The notes under the pieces are model-generated. The model was not told the DNA's origin, did not search any database, and worked only from the letters and a program-made list of their open reading frames with translations. A program made the translations under genes and the position numbers. 25,546 nt of DNA, taken from the IMG/VR virus record IMGVR_UViG_3300032820_000100, positions 1-25,546 of that record, one strand, 5' to 3'. This DNA is from a virus. Position 1 is the stretch's first letter; each line of letters opens with the position of its first letter. Positions 1 to 5,503 of the stretch are shown one piece after another.

Positions 1-165
1 CTTTAAGACAATCGGATCCTGGGTAATGTCTCGTGTGACATGGGACCAGTCAAAATTTCCAATTCCTACGTCGTTTATCATATTAGCATACCTCTCGCAT
101 TCCTTCTTAGGCAGGTAGTTTTTAAAAGTATAAACAACATCTTCACCTTGTTGGAGTTTTTTCAT
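1..165 (-). CDS. Possible 2OG-Fe(II) oxygenase, N-terminal part (cut by window edge)
   Basis: Only the first 55 residues are visible; the frame is open to base 1. It starts MKKLQQGEDVVYTFKNYLPK and continues KECERYANMINDVG. A hydrophobic beta strand followed by 'NYLPKKECERYANMI' resembles the opening of prolyl-hydroxylase-like 2OG-Fe(II) oxygenases, where a 'fLs..EC..l' segment precedes the first helix. The catalytic HxD...H...R region would lie outside the window, so the family call is a guess from the N-terminus and from the other oxygenases nearby. The ATG at 165 overlaps the stop of the upstream nuclease gene as ATGA, which makes this the last visible gene of the leftward operon. The start is well supported; the function is not. 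Confidence 0.5.
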   Translation of the reverse strand, partial: MKKLQQGEDVVYTFKNYLPKKECERYANMINDVGIGNFDWSHVTRDITQDPIVLK

Positions 166-536
166 AAGGTCACCGTCGTGTCCTCTCGTACCCAGGGCGT
201 ACCCAACGTTTCAATGTCCACGCGTTCTCCAGTCGTACTCCCTCCGTTAATGAAACATTCCTTGGTATCCAGATTCAGGATATGGATACCATAGCGCTTG
301 TTCTTAGGTCGATGTCGACTGATAGGAGAGCCATCAGTCCGCTTACTCATATACTTAACATCCAATAGAGTAAGCTTTAAAGTTTCCGGATTAAAAGTAA
401 TGAAGTCCACACCTCCTCCGTTGACCGTTTTATAAACATACAGTCCCTTATCAATAAGATAATGCTGAGCCAACGCTTCCGCTGCATGGCCCTTATGATG
501 CTTATGATACATCACAAGATCCGGCTTATAGGTCAT
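162..536 (-). CDS. PD-(D/E)XK endonuclease / Holliday junction resolvase-like protein
   Basis: The 124-residue protein has the layout of small PD-(D/E)XK nucleases. A helix near residues 16-30 carries E20 (GHAAEALAQHYLIDKG), a Gly-rich turn leads to D44 (GGGVDF), and a strand ends in D59-V60-K61 (LLDVKY). E20, D44, D59 and K61 would form the metal site. The size and the order of motifs fit phage resolvase-like nucleases that cleave branched DNA, but a host-DNA or modification-directed nuclease is equally possible. The start is the ATG at 536, six bases after the lysine-rich peptide gene, with GGAAA upstream. The end overlaps the next gene as ATGA. It shares an operon with the halogenase-like gene, so its job may not be replication. 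Confidence 0.72.
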   Translation of the reverse strand: MTYKPDLVMYHKHHKGHAAEALAQHYLIDKGLYVYKTVNGGGVDFITFNPETLKLTLLDVKYMSKRTDGSPISRHRPKNKRYGIHILNLDTKECFINGGSTTGERVDIETLGTPWVREDTTVTL

Positions 537-541
537 AGTCT

Positions 542-679
542 CTATTTCCTTTTCTTTTTATTTTTCTTCTTCTTCTTTTTCTTTTTATCTTTTTTCTTCT
601 TTTTCTTTGGCATGAGCTCCTCCTTTCTACGATTAAATTCTTCTTCACTAATCAGATTAAATTCGTCTTCACTCATCAT
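542..679 (-). CDS. Lysine-rich small protein with acidic repeat
   Basis: This is a 45-residue ORF. Its first half is two tandem copies of an acidic octapeptide (MSEDEFNL, ISEEEFNR). Its second half, from M23 on, is almost pure lysine (MPKKKKKKDKKKKKKKKN then KKKRK). The ATG at 679 overlaps the stop of the halogenase-like gene as ATGA, the coupling used by most genes here. There is also a strong internal start: AAGGAGG at 619-625 lies five bases before the ATG at 613, which would give only the 23-residue polylysine part. Both forms may be made. I do not recognise a family. Binding to nucleic acid or to an acidic partner is plausible from charge alone. Being a modification substrate is a hypothesis treated in the findings. 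Confidence 0.6.
   Translation of the reverse strand: MMSEDEFNLISEEEFNRRKEELMPKKKKKKDKKKKKKKKNKKKRK
631..678. repeat. Tandem 24-base direct repeat
   Basis: Two adjacent 24-base units (631-654 and 655-678) both begin GATTAAATTC and differ at only two positions (641 versus 665, and 650 versus 674). Within the lysine-rich peptide gene they encode an in-frame duplicated octapeptide with the pattern (M/I)SE(D/E)EFN(L/R). The second unit ends at the stop codon of the upstream halogenase-like gene. Confidence 0.9.
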
Positions 680-1815
680 GAAAAATAGTTATATCCAAAG
701 TCTTTGTCAAGTTGCTGTAAATGAGACGCCTCGTAAAACCAAGGGGGTACATAACCTGGAACTCCCTTAGCATTATAATATTTAAAGTCTCGTACGACGC
801 GTTCCATTTCAACACTCTTTTTTAACTGAAGCAAAGCTCCTTGTTGAGCAAGTTTCCAGAATTTAGAAAAAATTGTCGAACCTCCATGATAGTAGTAATA
901 AATCATATCCTTGGTGTTTTGGATGCCTCGAGTAAAGTCTCGATTGGTTCGTTGAATAGAAGAACCCTTGGTTAAGACCGAAAGAACAAGACGATTGATT
1001 TGGTTGTAAACAAAAAGAGAGTTAGAGGACAGAGGCTCAAAGAAGAAAGCACGATTGCCATTCTTAAAGACGCGTCCATCACAGATCTCGTTAGCTTGGT
1101 AAGGGGTAAAAGAATATTCAATTGGATCTAGGTCTTTGATTGGTACATTAATTTCTTTAGAAAAATTAGCCTGTGCTTCTTTCTTAGAAGAGATAGCATC
1201 AGAGTACATATATCCATACGACTGACGTTCTTGTAAAGGAATCGTAAACATCCAGCCATCAGGAGTAGCGACGTGGCCGGTATAGTTCCATGTTCCGGGC
1301 TTCTTGATGTTATGAATCAATGCATGATTGACCAACATACCAGGAGGATTCGTATAGCCTGAATAGTCGGTCGGGAATCCCCGACAGTCTATAATAAAAT
1401 CATAGTCCAGGTCATCTAAACTTTTAACTGTTTGTTCTTTAACTTTAAACTTGGAAGACCACTTCTTAACAAGAAGAGGTAGGATATAATTTTTCATACG
1501 ATGAGTATCAATATGAATAGCGATAGCTCCATCCCAGAGGGGATTAATAAACGAATGTTTTCTCCATTTTTTAAAAACTGTTCCAATCTTTATGGTTCCT
1601 TTGATAGTGTCTAAATCTTTATAGAGATTAAAATCAATAGCGCGTTGCATCTCTGTCATAAAAGAAGGCTGAGTGCTTTCTCCTATGCCTACACTCTTGA
1701 TGTTAGGATCGTGAATAGAAGTAATTTGCCAATCATTAGGTAGCCACGAACAAAAATAGCATAGACTTTGTAGTCCGGCGCTTCCTACTCCTATGATAGC
1801 TAGTGTTTTTTTCAT
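676..1815 (-). CDS. Flavin-dependent (tryptophan halogenase-like) halogenase
   Basis: This 379-residue flavoprotein belongs to the tryptophan-halogenase family. FAD binding is shown by the N-terminal G9-V-G11-S-A-G14, by GIGESTQP (43-50, family form VGEaTiP) and by D143-C-R-G146. The segment GTIKIGTVFKKW (73-84) aligns without gaps to the block holding the catalytic lysine of PrnA/RebH, giving K76. GWMFTIP (187-193) matches the family WxWxIP motif except that F190 replaces the second Trp. EPLSSNSL (260-267) matches the EPLESTG block, but the catalytic Glu is replaced by S263. It is shorter than bacterial tryptophan halogenases (about 500 residues). It may chlorinate, brominate or iodinate a small molecule or peptide using FADH2, or the Glu loss may have redirected the chemistry. 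No flavin reductase is visible. It is coupled by ATGA to genes on both sides. Confidence 0.85.
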   Translation of the reverse strand: MKKTLAIIGVGSAGLQSLCYFCSWLPNDWQITSIHDPNIKSVGIGESTQPSFMTEMQRAIDFNLYKDLDTIKGTIKIGTVFKKWRKHSFINPLWDGAIAIHIDTHRMKNYILPLLVKKWSSKFKVKEQTVKSLDDLDYDFIIDCRGFPTDYSGYTNPPGMLVNHALIHNIKKPGTWNYTGHVATPDGWMFTIPLQERQSYGYMYSDAISSKKEAQANFSKEINVPIKDLDPIEYSFTPYQANEICDGRVFKNGNRAFFFEPLSSNSLFVYNQINRLVLSVLTKGSSIQRTNRDFTRGIQNTKDMIYYYYHGGSTIFSKFWKLAQQGALLQLKKSVEMERVVRDFKYYNAKGVPGYVPPWFYEASHLQQLDKDFGYNYFS

Positions 1816-2117
1816 ACCTTATAAAAAGTATAACGAACGGTAAGCTCTTCTCCTTCTTTAATATCTTGCGCTGCAACAAGATTCCATTTTTTATAATCAA
1901 AGGAATCGTTTGTCATGAGGAGTTCCACCTTAACACAATTCGCTTCATTCGCATGATTAATGAACCCTCCGAGTGGAGTTCTAAAGATTGTATCTTTGAT
2001 CTCCATATGACTCATACCCATGTTGGTTCCAATCGCAATATTTTCGAGAGCAAAGAGTCCCAGTGCGTGAATTTTTGATGTTTTAATCGTCAGATAGTTG
2101 GGTAAAGGTTTATACAT
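1812..2117 (-). CDS. Minimal SET-domain protein (putative lysine methyltransferase)
   Basis: The 101-residue protein is essentially a bare SET domain. The opening strand and loop read KIHALGLFALENIAIG (15-30), matching the 'GlGlFA...I..G' start of SET domains. GFINHANEANC (51-61) is the SAM-binding NH motif, with N54 and H55. DIKEGEELTVRYTFY (85-99) is the C-terminal 'I..GEELt..Y' block, with Y96 as the likely catalytic tyrosine. There are no pre-SET or post-SET cysteine clusters. SET enzymes transfer methyl groups from SAM to protein lysines; the substrate here is unknown. The gene starts one base into the stop of the upstream gene (TAATG) and ends overlapping the halogenase-like ATG as ATGA, so it should be made together with that protein. 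Confidence 0.82.
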   Translation of the reverse strand: MYKPLPNYLTIKTSKIHALGLFALENIAIGTNMGMSHMEIKDTIFRTPLGGFINHANEANCVKVELLMTNDSFDYKKWNLVAAQDIKEGEELTVRYTFYKV

Positions 2118-2317
2118 TAGTTATGTGGACATCTATCCCGTTTAGTTAATTCTCTTGGTCTTTTATAATCTTTCCATTTACAATTAAAAATGTGCAAGCC
2201 GTCCTCCGTCAGGATTCGGAGCTGCCAACCCCAAGGTTTGGCTTCTTCCCAATGCTTAATGTACGTTGGATACTCGGTTAAACTATCTCCTCTTCCTGCT
2301 GATTCTTTAAGTTTCAT
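2117..2317 (-). CDS. Hypothetical protein, Trp-rich
   Basis: The 66-residue protein is soluble and charged, with five tryptophans mostly in YIKHWEEAKPWGWQLRI and CKWKDYKRP. No family is recognised. It carries two cysteines and has a basic C-terminus. It overlaps the end of the upstream methyltransferase gene by 11 bases and is joined to the SET gene by TAATG, so it is probably a real gene of the same transcript. No signal peptide or membrane segment is seen. Confidence 0.65.
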   Translation of the reverse strand: MKLKESAGRGDSLTEYPTYIKHWEEAKPWGWQLRILTEDGLHIFNCKWKDYKRPRELTKRDRCPHN

Positions 2318-2927
2318 ATTCTTTCCTTAGTACTTTTTTTTGATCTCCTTTTTTAATTTCTTTAAACCCATGCTCCATACATGCACATTCAATTAATTCC
2401 ATATTATATAATTTATAATCATCAAAACAAAACGTTGTGCCCACATGCGATCGGTCGCAGAAGAATAGAGCTTCCCTCAGGACGTCTACCGTTCTATGCG
2501 GCCCGTCGAAATGAACCACTGTATATTTATCTAAAAGTTTAGGTTTATCGTCGTAGATGGTAAGACCACTACGATACTTAGACATGAATTCACAATCCGT
2601 CATTTCCATCAGGTGGAAGTTGGGATAGTCGATCAGGTCTTTTTTTAAACGAAGTTTCATTAAATTAGTATAGTCTGTTTTTGGGTGTTCAACGACAGCA
2701 TTATTCTCATCGAAGTGCACATAGGTAAGATCTCCATAAGGATCGATTCCAATGTGATGATGAGTTCCGTGATTCTTGTTCTGTATTTCATCCATCATAA
2801 TCTTTGAACCCATTCCCTCACGCACACCGATCTCGCACGTAAGATAATAATCAATGCTTTGAAGTTTATAGGCACTCTTGACGGCTGCGGCCAGGAGTTC
2901 GTACTCACCACTATCCCCTTTGATCAC
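2307..2927 (-). CDS. Class I SAM-dependent methyltransferase
   Basis: The 206-residue protein has a Rossmann methyltransferase layout. CEIGVREGMGS (31-41) is motif I for SAM binding, and IGIDPYGDL (59-67) is the second strand with D62 as the ribose-binding acid. VVHFDGPHRTVDV (137-149) and FCFDDY (167-171) match the DG.H and DDy signatures of the Methyltransf_24 / macrocin-O-methyltransferase group, which methylate hydroxyls and often need a metal. The start is a GTG at 2927 preceded by AAGGAAAT. It overlaps the upstream coiled-coil gene by 17 bases. It begins the run of tailoring enzymes that continues into the SET and halogenase-like genes. The substrate cannot be told from the sequence. 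Confidence 0.78.
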   Translation of the reverse strand: MIKGDSGEYELLAAAVKSAYKLQSIDYYLTCEIGVREGMGSKIMMDEIQNKNHGTHHHIGIDPYGDLTYVHFDENNAVVEHPKTDYTNLMKLRLKKDLIDYPNFHLMEMTDCEFMSKYRSGLTIYDDKPKLLDKYTVVHFDGPHRTVDVLREALFFCDRSHVGTTFCFDDYKLYNMELIECACMEHGFKEIKKGDQKKVLRKEYET

Positions 2928-3090
2928 GTATTTCCTTCTCTAAAGCTATAATTCTATGATTAAGTCCACCGATCGTCGTATGCATCCAACCACAGTCATG
3001 AGGCTCAATTTTTTTTTCAAACCAAGCAATAGTTTCTTTTAAAACTTTAATGCTTGTTTCCAAAGAGTCCAAGTGTTTTATCTTTTGCAT
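2911..3090 (-). CDS. Small coiled-coil protein
   Basis: This is a 59-residue, mostly helical protein. The heptad-like segments are HLDSLETSIKVLKETIAWFE and, after a CGWMHTTIGG turn, LNHRIIALEKEI. The turn EPHDCGWMHTTIGGLNHR is familiar to me from uncultured marine phage proteins, but no function is known. I take the ATG at 3090 rather than the TTG six bases upstream. It overlaps the end of the lipoprotein gene by 44 bases, which is long for this genome, but both reading frames look like genuine proteins. It may be an accessory or multimerising factor. Confidence 0.65.
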   Translation of the reverse strand: MQKIKHLDSLETSIKVLKETIAWFEKKIEPHDCGWMHTTIGGLNHRIIALEKEIRDQRG

Positions 3091-3298
3091 AGTCAACTAT
3101 ATATTTCTTTCCTTTTTCATAAGCGTGTTGTTTAATTCCTTTCTTGGTTGCAAGTACTACTCCCATATCTACGCCATTATATAATTTAACGTAAGAATTT
3201 TGGCTAATGGCCACAGAACTTCCGCTCATAAGCAGTGCAAATTCACTGCAGCCTGTGGTGGTGATCAGTAATAAGCTTATTGATAAAATCTTTTTCAT
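3047..3298 (-). CDS. Small lipoprotein
   Basis: The 83-residue protein has a textbook lipoprotein signal: MKK, a hydrophobic stretch ILSISLLLITTTG, and the lipidated C17. The mature part is small and basic, including YVKLYNGVDMGVVLATKKG and a lysine-rich helix. It would be anchored in the outer or inner membrane of a Gram-negative host. The ATG at 3298 has GGAG nine bases upstream, inside the end of the zinc-finger gene. The function is unknown; a host-surface or superinfection role is possible but unsupported. Confidence 0.8.
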   Translation of the reverse strand: MKKILSISLLLITTTGCSEFALLMSGSSVAISQNSYVKLYNGVDMGVVLATKKGIKQHAYEKGKKYIVDYAKDKTLGLFGNKH

Positions 3299-3416
3299 AT
3301 TTTATTTCTCCTTCGGAATTACACATCCAACATTGCTTTGGTTCAGTTATACCTTTGCTGTCGGTAATGTTGATATACCCATTTCCGTTGCAATTATCAC
3401 ATATGGCTTTATACAT
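3276..3416 (-). CDS. DnaJ-type zinc-finger small protein
   Basis: The 46-residue ORF begins MYKAICDNCNGNGYINI and ends with a second knuckle, CWMCNSEGE. The CxxCxGxG...CxxCxxxG pattern is that of half a DnaJ cysteine-rich domain, binding one zinc through C6, C9, C29 and C32. Such tiny proteins are frequent in marine phages, by recollection. It has no J domain, so it is not a chaperone partner of DnaK in the usual sense; a protein-binding or adaptor role is likely. It overlaps the AT-hook gene upstream by 8 bases and the lipoprotein gene downstream by 23. Confidence 0.78.
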
Positions 3417-3885
3417 TATTATATATCCTAGGTCGACCGCCTTTTTTACCCATAAAAGAGTAGTAAGAGTTGCCTGTAAGTTTCTTTTTTCTTGGTCTTC
3501 CCCGCTTTCTTTTCTTTAGTCCTTGACGATAATGAGAAGTAATTGGAACATCTACATTCCAACCATTGTTTCTTAAAATTATTTTTCTTACCTGTTGTTG
3601 AACATAGAGAGGATTACGTCCCGCTAGTTCACAAATAAGATTAAAATGAGACCCACCTTTTAAAAAGAAATGTCGTGCTTGATCACGATCAACAGTGTAA
3701 TGATTTTTATGCGTTACATTGGATGGTAAATCCATATTTAAGCGCGGAGGCCCTTTGCATGCATCTAAGGCCGCTCGAGTTAAAACTGCAACCCAAAGAT
3801 CTTTTTCTGGGAGAGTTACTCTCTCGTCATTGATTTCTGCAGCGTGCCCTACCCAGCTTGCAAAACTATTTATGGATCTTCCCAT
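3409..3885 (-). CDS. AT-hook DNA-binding phage protein
   Basis: The 158-residue protein has a helical N-terminal two-thirds containing LPEKDLWVAVLTRAALDA (25-42) and ARHFFLKGGSHFNLICELAG (70-89). It has a very basic tail with two GRPR cores, KRGRPRKKK (127-135) and KGGRPRIY (148-155). GRP cores flanked by basic residues are AT-hooks, which bind the minor groove of AT-rich DNA. That fits an AT-rich phage and host. The helical part resembles a recurrent marine-phage family I cannot name. It probably acts in DNA condensation or transcription control. The ATG at 3885 lies within the end of the 56-residue gene upstream, a 20-base overlap. Confidence 0.75.
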   Translation of the reverse strand: MGRSINSFASWVGHAAEINDERVTLPEKDLWVAVLTRAALDACKGPPRLNMDLPSNVTHKNHYTVDRDQARHFFLKGGSHFNLICELAGRNPLYVQQQVRKIILRNNGWNVDVPITSHYRQGLKKRKRGRPRKKKLTGNSYYSFMGKKGGRPRIYNNV

Positions 3886-4036
3886 TTAGCTTTTTGTCTT
3901 TCTCATTTGCTAATGCTTCTACGGTTTTACTTATAGATAATTTTGCATCAGGCAATAAAGTTTTTGATAGCCTGACTAGTATGTTATAAGTATAATGTGT
4001 TAAAGATACGTTTCTATATTTACTAATGTCTGTCAT
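3866..4036 (-). CDS. Small conserved phage protein, possibly ribbon-helix-helix-like
   Basis: The 56-residue protein reads MTDISKYRNVSLTHYTYNI followed by LVRLSKTLLPDAKLSISKT and a basic helix. A short beta-like 'RNVSLT' followed by two helices, with 'LSISKTVEALANEK' closing, resembles Arc/MetJ-type ribbon-helix-helix regulators, but this is shape only. It is the first gene behind a good promoter. A GGGA ribosome-binding site lies seven bases upstream of the ATG at 4036. Position and size would suit an autoregulator, which is inference. Confidence 0.7.
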   Translation of the reverse strand: MTDISKYRNVSLTHYTYNILVRLSKTLLPDAKLSISKTVEALANEKDKKLNGKIHK

Positions 4037-4057
4037 TTATTTTCCCTTTTAATTGAG

Positions 4058-4086
4058 AATATAGGATTTTACGCAAAAGATGTCAA
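4058..4086 (-). promoter_or_regulatory. Sigma70-like promoter for the leftward operon
   Basis: Reading on the minus strand, TTGACA (4086-4081) is a perfect -35 box, then 17 bases, then TATATT (4063-4058), a 5/6 match to the -10 box. The predicted start is near 4051, leaving about 15 bases of leader containing GGGA before the ATG at 4036. It lies in the only gap between the leftward genes and the plus-strand gene at 4088. Confidence 0.7.
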
Positions 4087-4087
4087 G

Positions 4088-4303
4088 ATGAAATATGTTT
4101 TAATAGTATGGGTGTGCTCTTTTATCCAGGGAAACGCATGTATGGCCCCGGTCGAATATCCTACCCTATATAATAGTTGGTATGAGTGCTCTCGTGATGC
4201 ACATGTGGAATCTGTAAAGCTTTTATCTAAGATGGGCTATAAAAATGTTAATGACTACAAAGTAGGAACCAAGTATCACTGTAAAGCGGTTCCGACTTAT
4301 TGA
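4088..4303 (+). CDS. Small secreted Cys-containing protein
   Basis: The 71-residue protein is the only small gene on the plus strand. The N-terminus MKYVLIVWVCSFIQGNA is a signal peptide, probably cut after GNA. The mature part has three cysteines (C18, C34, C65), with the segment YNSWYECSRDAHVESVKLLS. It resembles a recurrent marine-phage family with the same Cys spacing, from memory. It is probably exported to the periplasm; the function is unknown. Its start lies beside the leftward promoter, and I see no convincing promoter of its own. It faces the related-looking minus-strand gene at 4379-4594 across a hairpin. Confidence 0.78.
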   Translation: MKYVLIVWVCSFIQGNACMAPVEYPTLYNSWYECSRDAHVESVKLLSKMGYKNVNDYKVGTKYHCKAVPTY

Positions 4304-4346
4304 CAATGTGGCAGAATTGTGGTACAGGAAAATTTCCCTCTCTAAT

Positions 4347-4379
4347 ACCTATTCTCCGACTTCATCGTTGAGAATAGGT
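4347..4379. terminator. Hairpin between convergent genes, probable bidirectional terminator
   Basis: ACCTATTCTC (4347-4356) is the exact complement of GAGAATAGGT (4370-4379). An inner CGA (4357-4359) pairs with TCG (4365-4367). The hairpin lies between the ends of two converging genes and reaches the last stop codon of the leftward one. There is no clear T-run on either side, so it may slow or protect transcripts rather than act as a classical intrinsic terminator. Confidence 0.55.
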
Positions 4380-4594
4380 TATTGACAATACCAACCGGCA
4401 ACTTCTACATTAGAATTATTTAAGATCCATCCTTGATCTTCACCTTTTTCCTCAGGTCCGTGGTACGTGGCTAGTTTCTCAAGAACCTTATAACCCTGAG
4501 TAAAACAGTCGGGTTTAGCCTTATAATAAACTTTATGATCCACTGTGGGAAAAGTAAGTAAGGCTCCTGTGGCTAGAATAATTATTATTTTCAT
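4379..4594 (-). CDS. Small secreted protein
   Basis: The 71-residue protein has a signal-like N-terminus (MKIIIILATGALLTFPTV) and two cysteines in the mature part (C30 in KPDCFTQGY, C70 in GWYCQ) that could form a disulfide in the periplasm. It is the same length as the plus-strand secreted protein opposite it and has a similar plan, so the two may be distant relatives. Its ATG overlaps the stop of the upstream oxygenase gene by 4 bases. The function is unknown. Confidence 0.7.
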   Translation of the reverse strand: MKIIIILATGALLTFPTVDHKVYYKAKPDCFTQGYKVLEKLATYHGPEEKGEDQGWILNNSNVEVAGWYCQ

Positions 4595-5142
4595 TTTTTA
4601 TCCTCTATTTTAAAGTTAAAAGAAACAGAAATACGTACATCATCACTTAAGTTACGTGTAACATGATGATCCATGGTTGAAGGAAATAGAAAAAATTCAC
4701 CTGCTCTAGGCATTATAGGATATTTGTTAGTAACATGACTATTATGAGGGTAAAGAAAAACAAGATGACCTGATTTTTCTGGAACTTGGACATAATATAC
4801 TCCTGAAACATAAATTCTTCCTTCATAATCCTCTTTCTCAATATGATTATGAGTAACTGTACTCATATTTTTTTTATGAATGTGAGCCCAGAAATTTAAT
4901 AGTTTTAAATTTTTCTTATTTAGATAACCGAACTGAGTAATAATATGAATTATAACTTTTTCAAACTCCGGGTTTATTGGAAATATGGTATCTTCATGCC
5001 TGCTTACAATATAAGTAGTATCTTTAGGATCTTTTATATAAGGTTGGGGATCTTTTAATATTATTTCTTTAAACTTTTCATTGTCGATTCCAGGCACAAA
5101 CCCTCTACTAAATGCTATAGTATGTATTACATTATTATACAC
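4591..5142 (-). CDS. 2OG-Fe(II) oxygenase (PF13759-like)
   Basis: The 183-residue protein matches the compact 2OG-FeII_Oxy_5 group. THNHIEKED (97-105) holds the first iron ligands around H98/H100. SGVYYVQVPEKSGHLVFLYP (113-132) is the conserved double-stranded core. PRAGEFFLFPSTMDHHVTRN (145-164) carries the distal His (H159 or H160), and R170 in DDVRISVSF should hold 2-oxoglutarate. The usual HxD acid is not obvious: HNH stands in its place, as in several members of this group. It would hydroxylate an unknown protein or metabolite, releasing succinate and CO2. The start is GTG, directly after the TAA of the upstream gene, with AAGGA before it. Confidence 0.82.
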   Translation of the reverse strand: MYNNVIHTIAFSRGFVPGIDNEKFKEIILKDPQPYIKDPKDTTYIVSRHEDTIFPINPEFEKVIIHIITQFGYLNKKNLKLLNFWAHIHKKNMSTVTHNHIEKEDYEGRIYVSGVYYVQVPEKSGHLVFLYPHNSHVTNKYPIMPRAGEFFLFPSTMDHHVTRNLSDDVRISVSFNFKIEDKK

Positions 5143-5274
5143 TTATCCTTGACCCCTTGATTTCTTTCTCCGAGGGACTCTCTTTCCGTAGTGCTTCGCA
5201 TGACGCCCCGGTCGTTTGCGAGGTGTAACTTTTATATGTTTATAGCCGTAAAGTCTAGGCTTTGTCCGCGCCAT
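5143..5274 (-). CDS. Small Arg/Lys-rich protein
   Basis: The 43-residue, strongly basic protein starts MARTKPRLYGYKHIKVTPRK and continues RPGRHAKHYGKRVPRRKK. PRKRPGRHAK recalls an AT-hook-like or ribosomal-protein-like tail. From memory, very similar peptides recur in uncultured marine phages. It probably binds nucleic acid. It overlaps the zinc-ribbon gene upstream by 20 bases and is followed immediately by the oxygenase GTG (TAAGTG), so the three genes are cotranscribed. Confidence 0.75.
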   Translation of the reverse strand: MARTKPRLYGYKHIKVTPRKRPGRHAKHYGKRVPRRKKSRGQG

Positions 5275-5503
5275 TTACCTGAGCAAGGTTAATAGAATGA
5301 CCTCCCTTTGTACTAAAAGGGATATAACTAATGACTCCATTCACTTTTTGTGTAGTGTCTCCTCCACAATTCATACATCTGAAACGATTAGTAAAAAGAG
5401 ATACTAATACCACTTCTTTCTCACAGTGAGGACATACGCCATTAACAACTTCCGTGCTAATCTCTATTCCCTGGCCCCATACTCCTTTTCCAAATCGGTG
5501 CAT
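5255..5503 (-). CDS. Zinc-ribbon small protein
   Basis: The 82-residue protein contains a treble-clef-like zinc ribbon with CPHC (24-27) and CMNC (43-46). A short strand, EVVLVSLFTNRFR, lies between the two knuckles, as in transcription-factor zinc ribbons. The C-terminal half (VNGVISYIPF) is beta-rich. A nucleic-acid or RNA-polymerase binding role is plausible from the fold, but no target is known. The ATG at 5503 has a good AGAAGGAAA ribosome-binding site. Confidence 0.8.
   Translation of the reverse strand: MHRFGKGVWGQGIEISTEVVNGVCPHCEKEVVLVSLFTNRFRCMNCGGDTTQKVNGVISYIPFSTKGGHSINLAQVNGADKA

Noticed and set aside
40-294. Plus-strand ORF opposite the nuclease and left-edge genes
   Set aside because: It is antisense to two well-supported coupled genes, has no ribosome-binding site and shows no protein-like features.
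462-770. Plus-strand ORF with a long phenylalanine run
   Set aside because: The Phe run is the antisense reading of the lysine codons in the lysine-rich peptide; the ORF also crosses into the halogenase-like gene.
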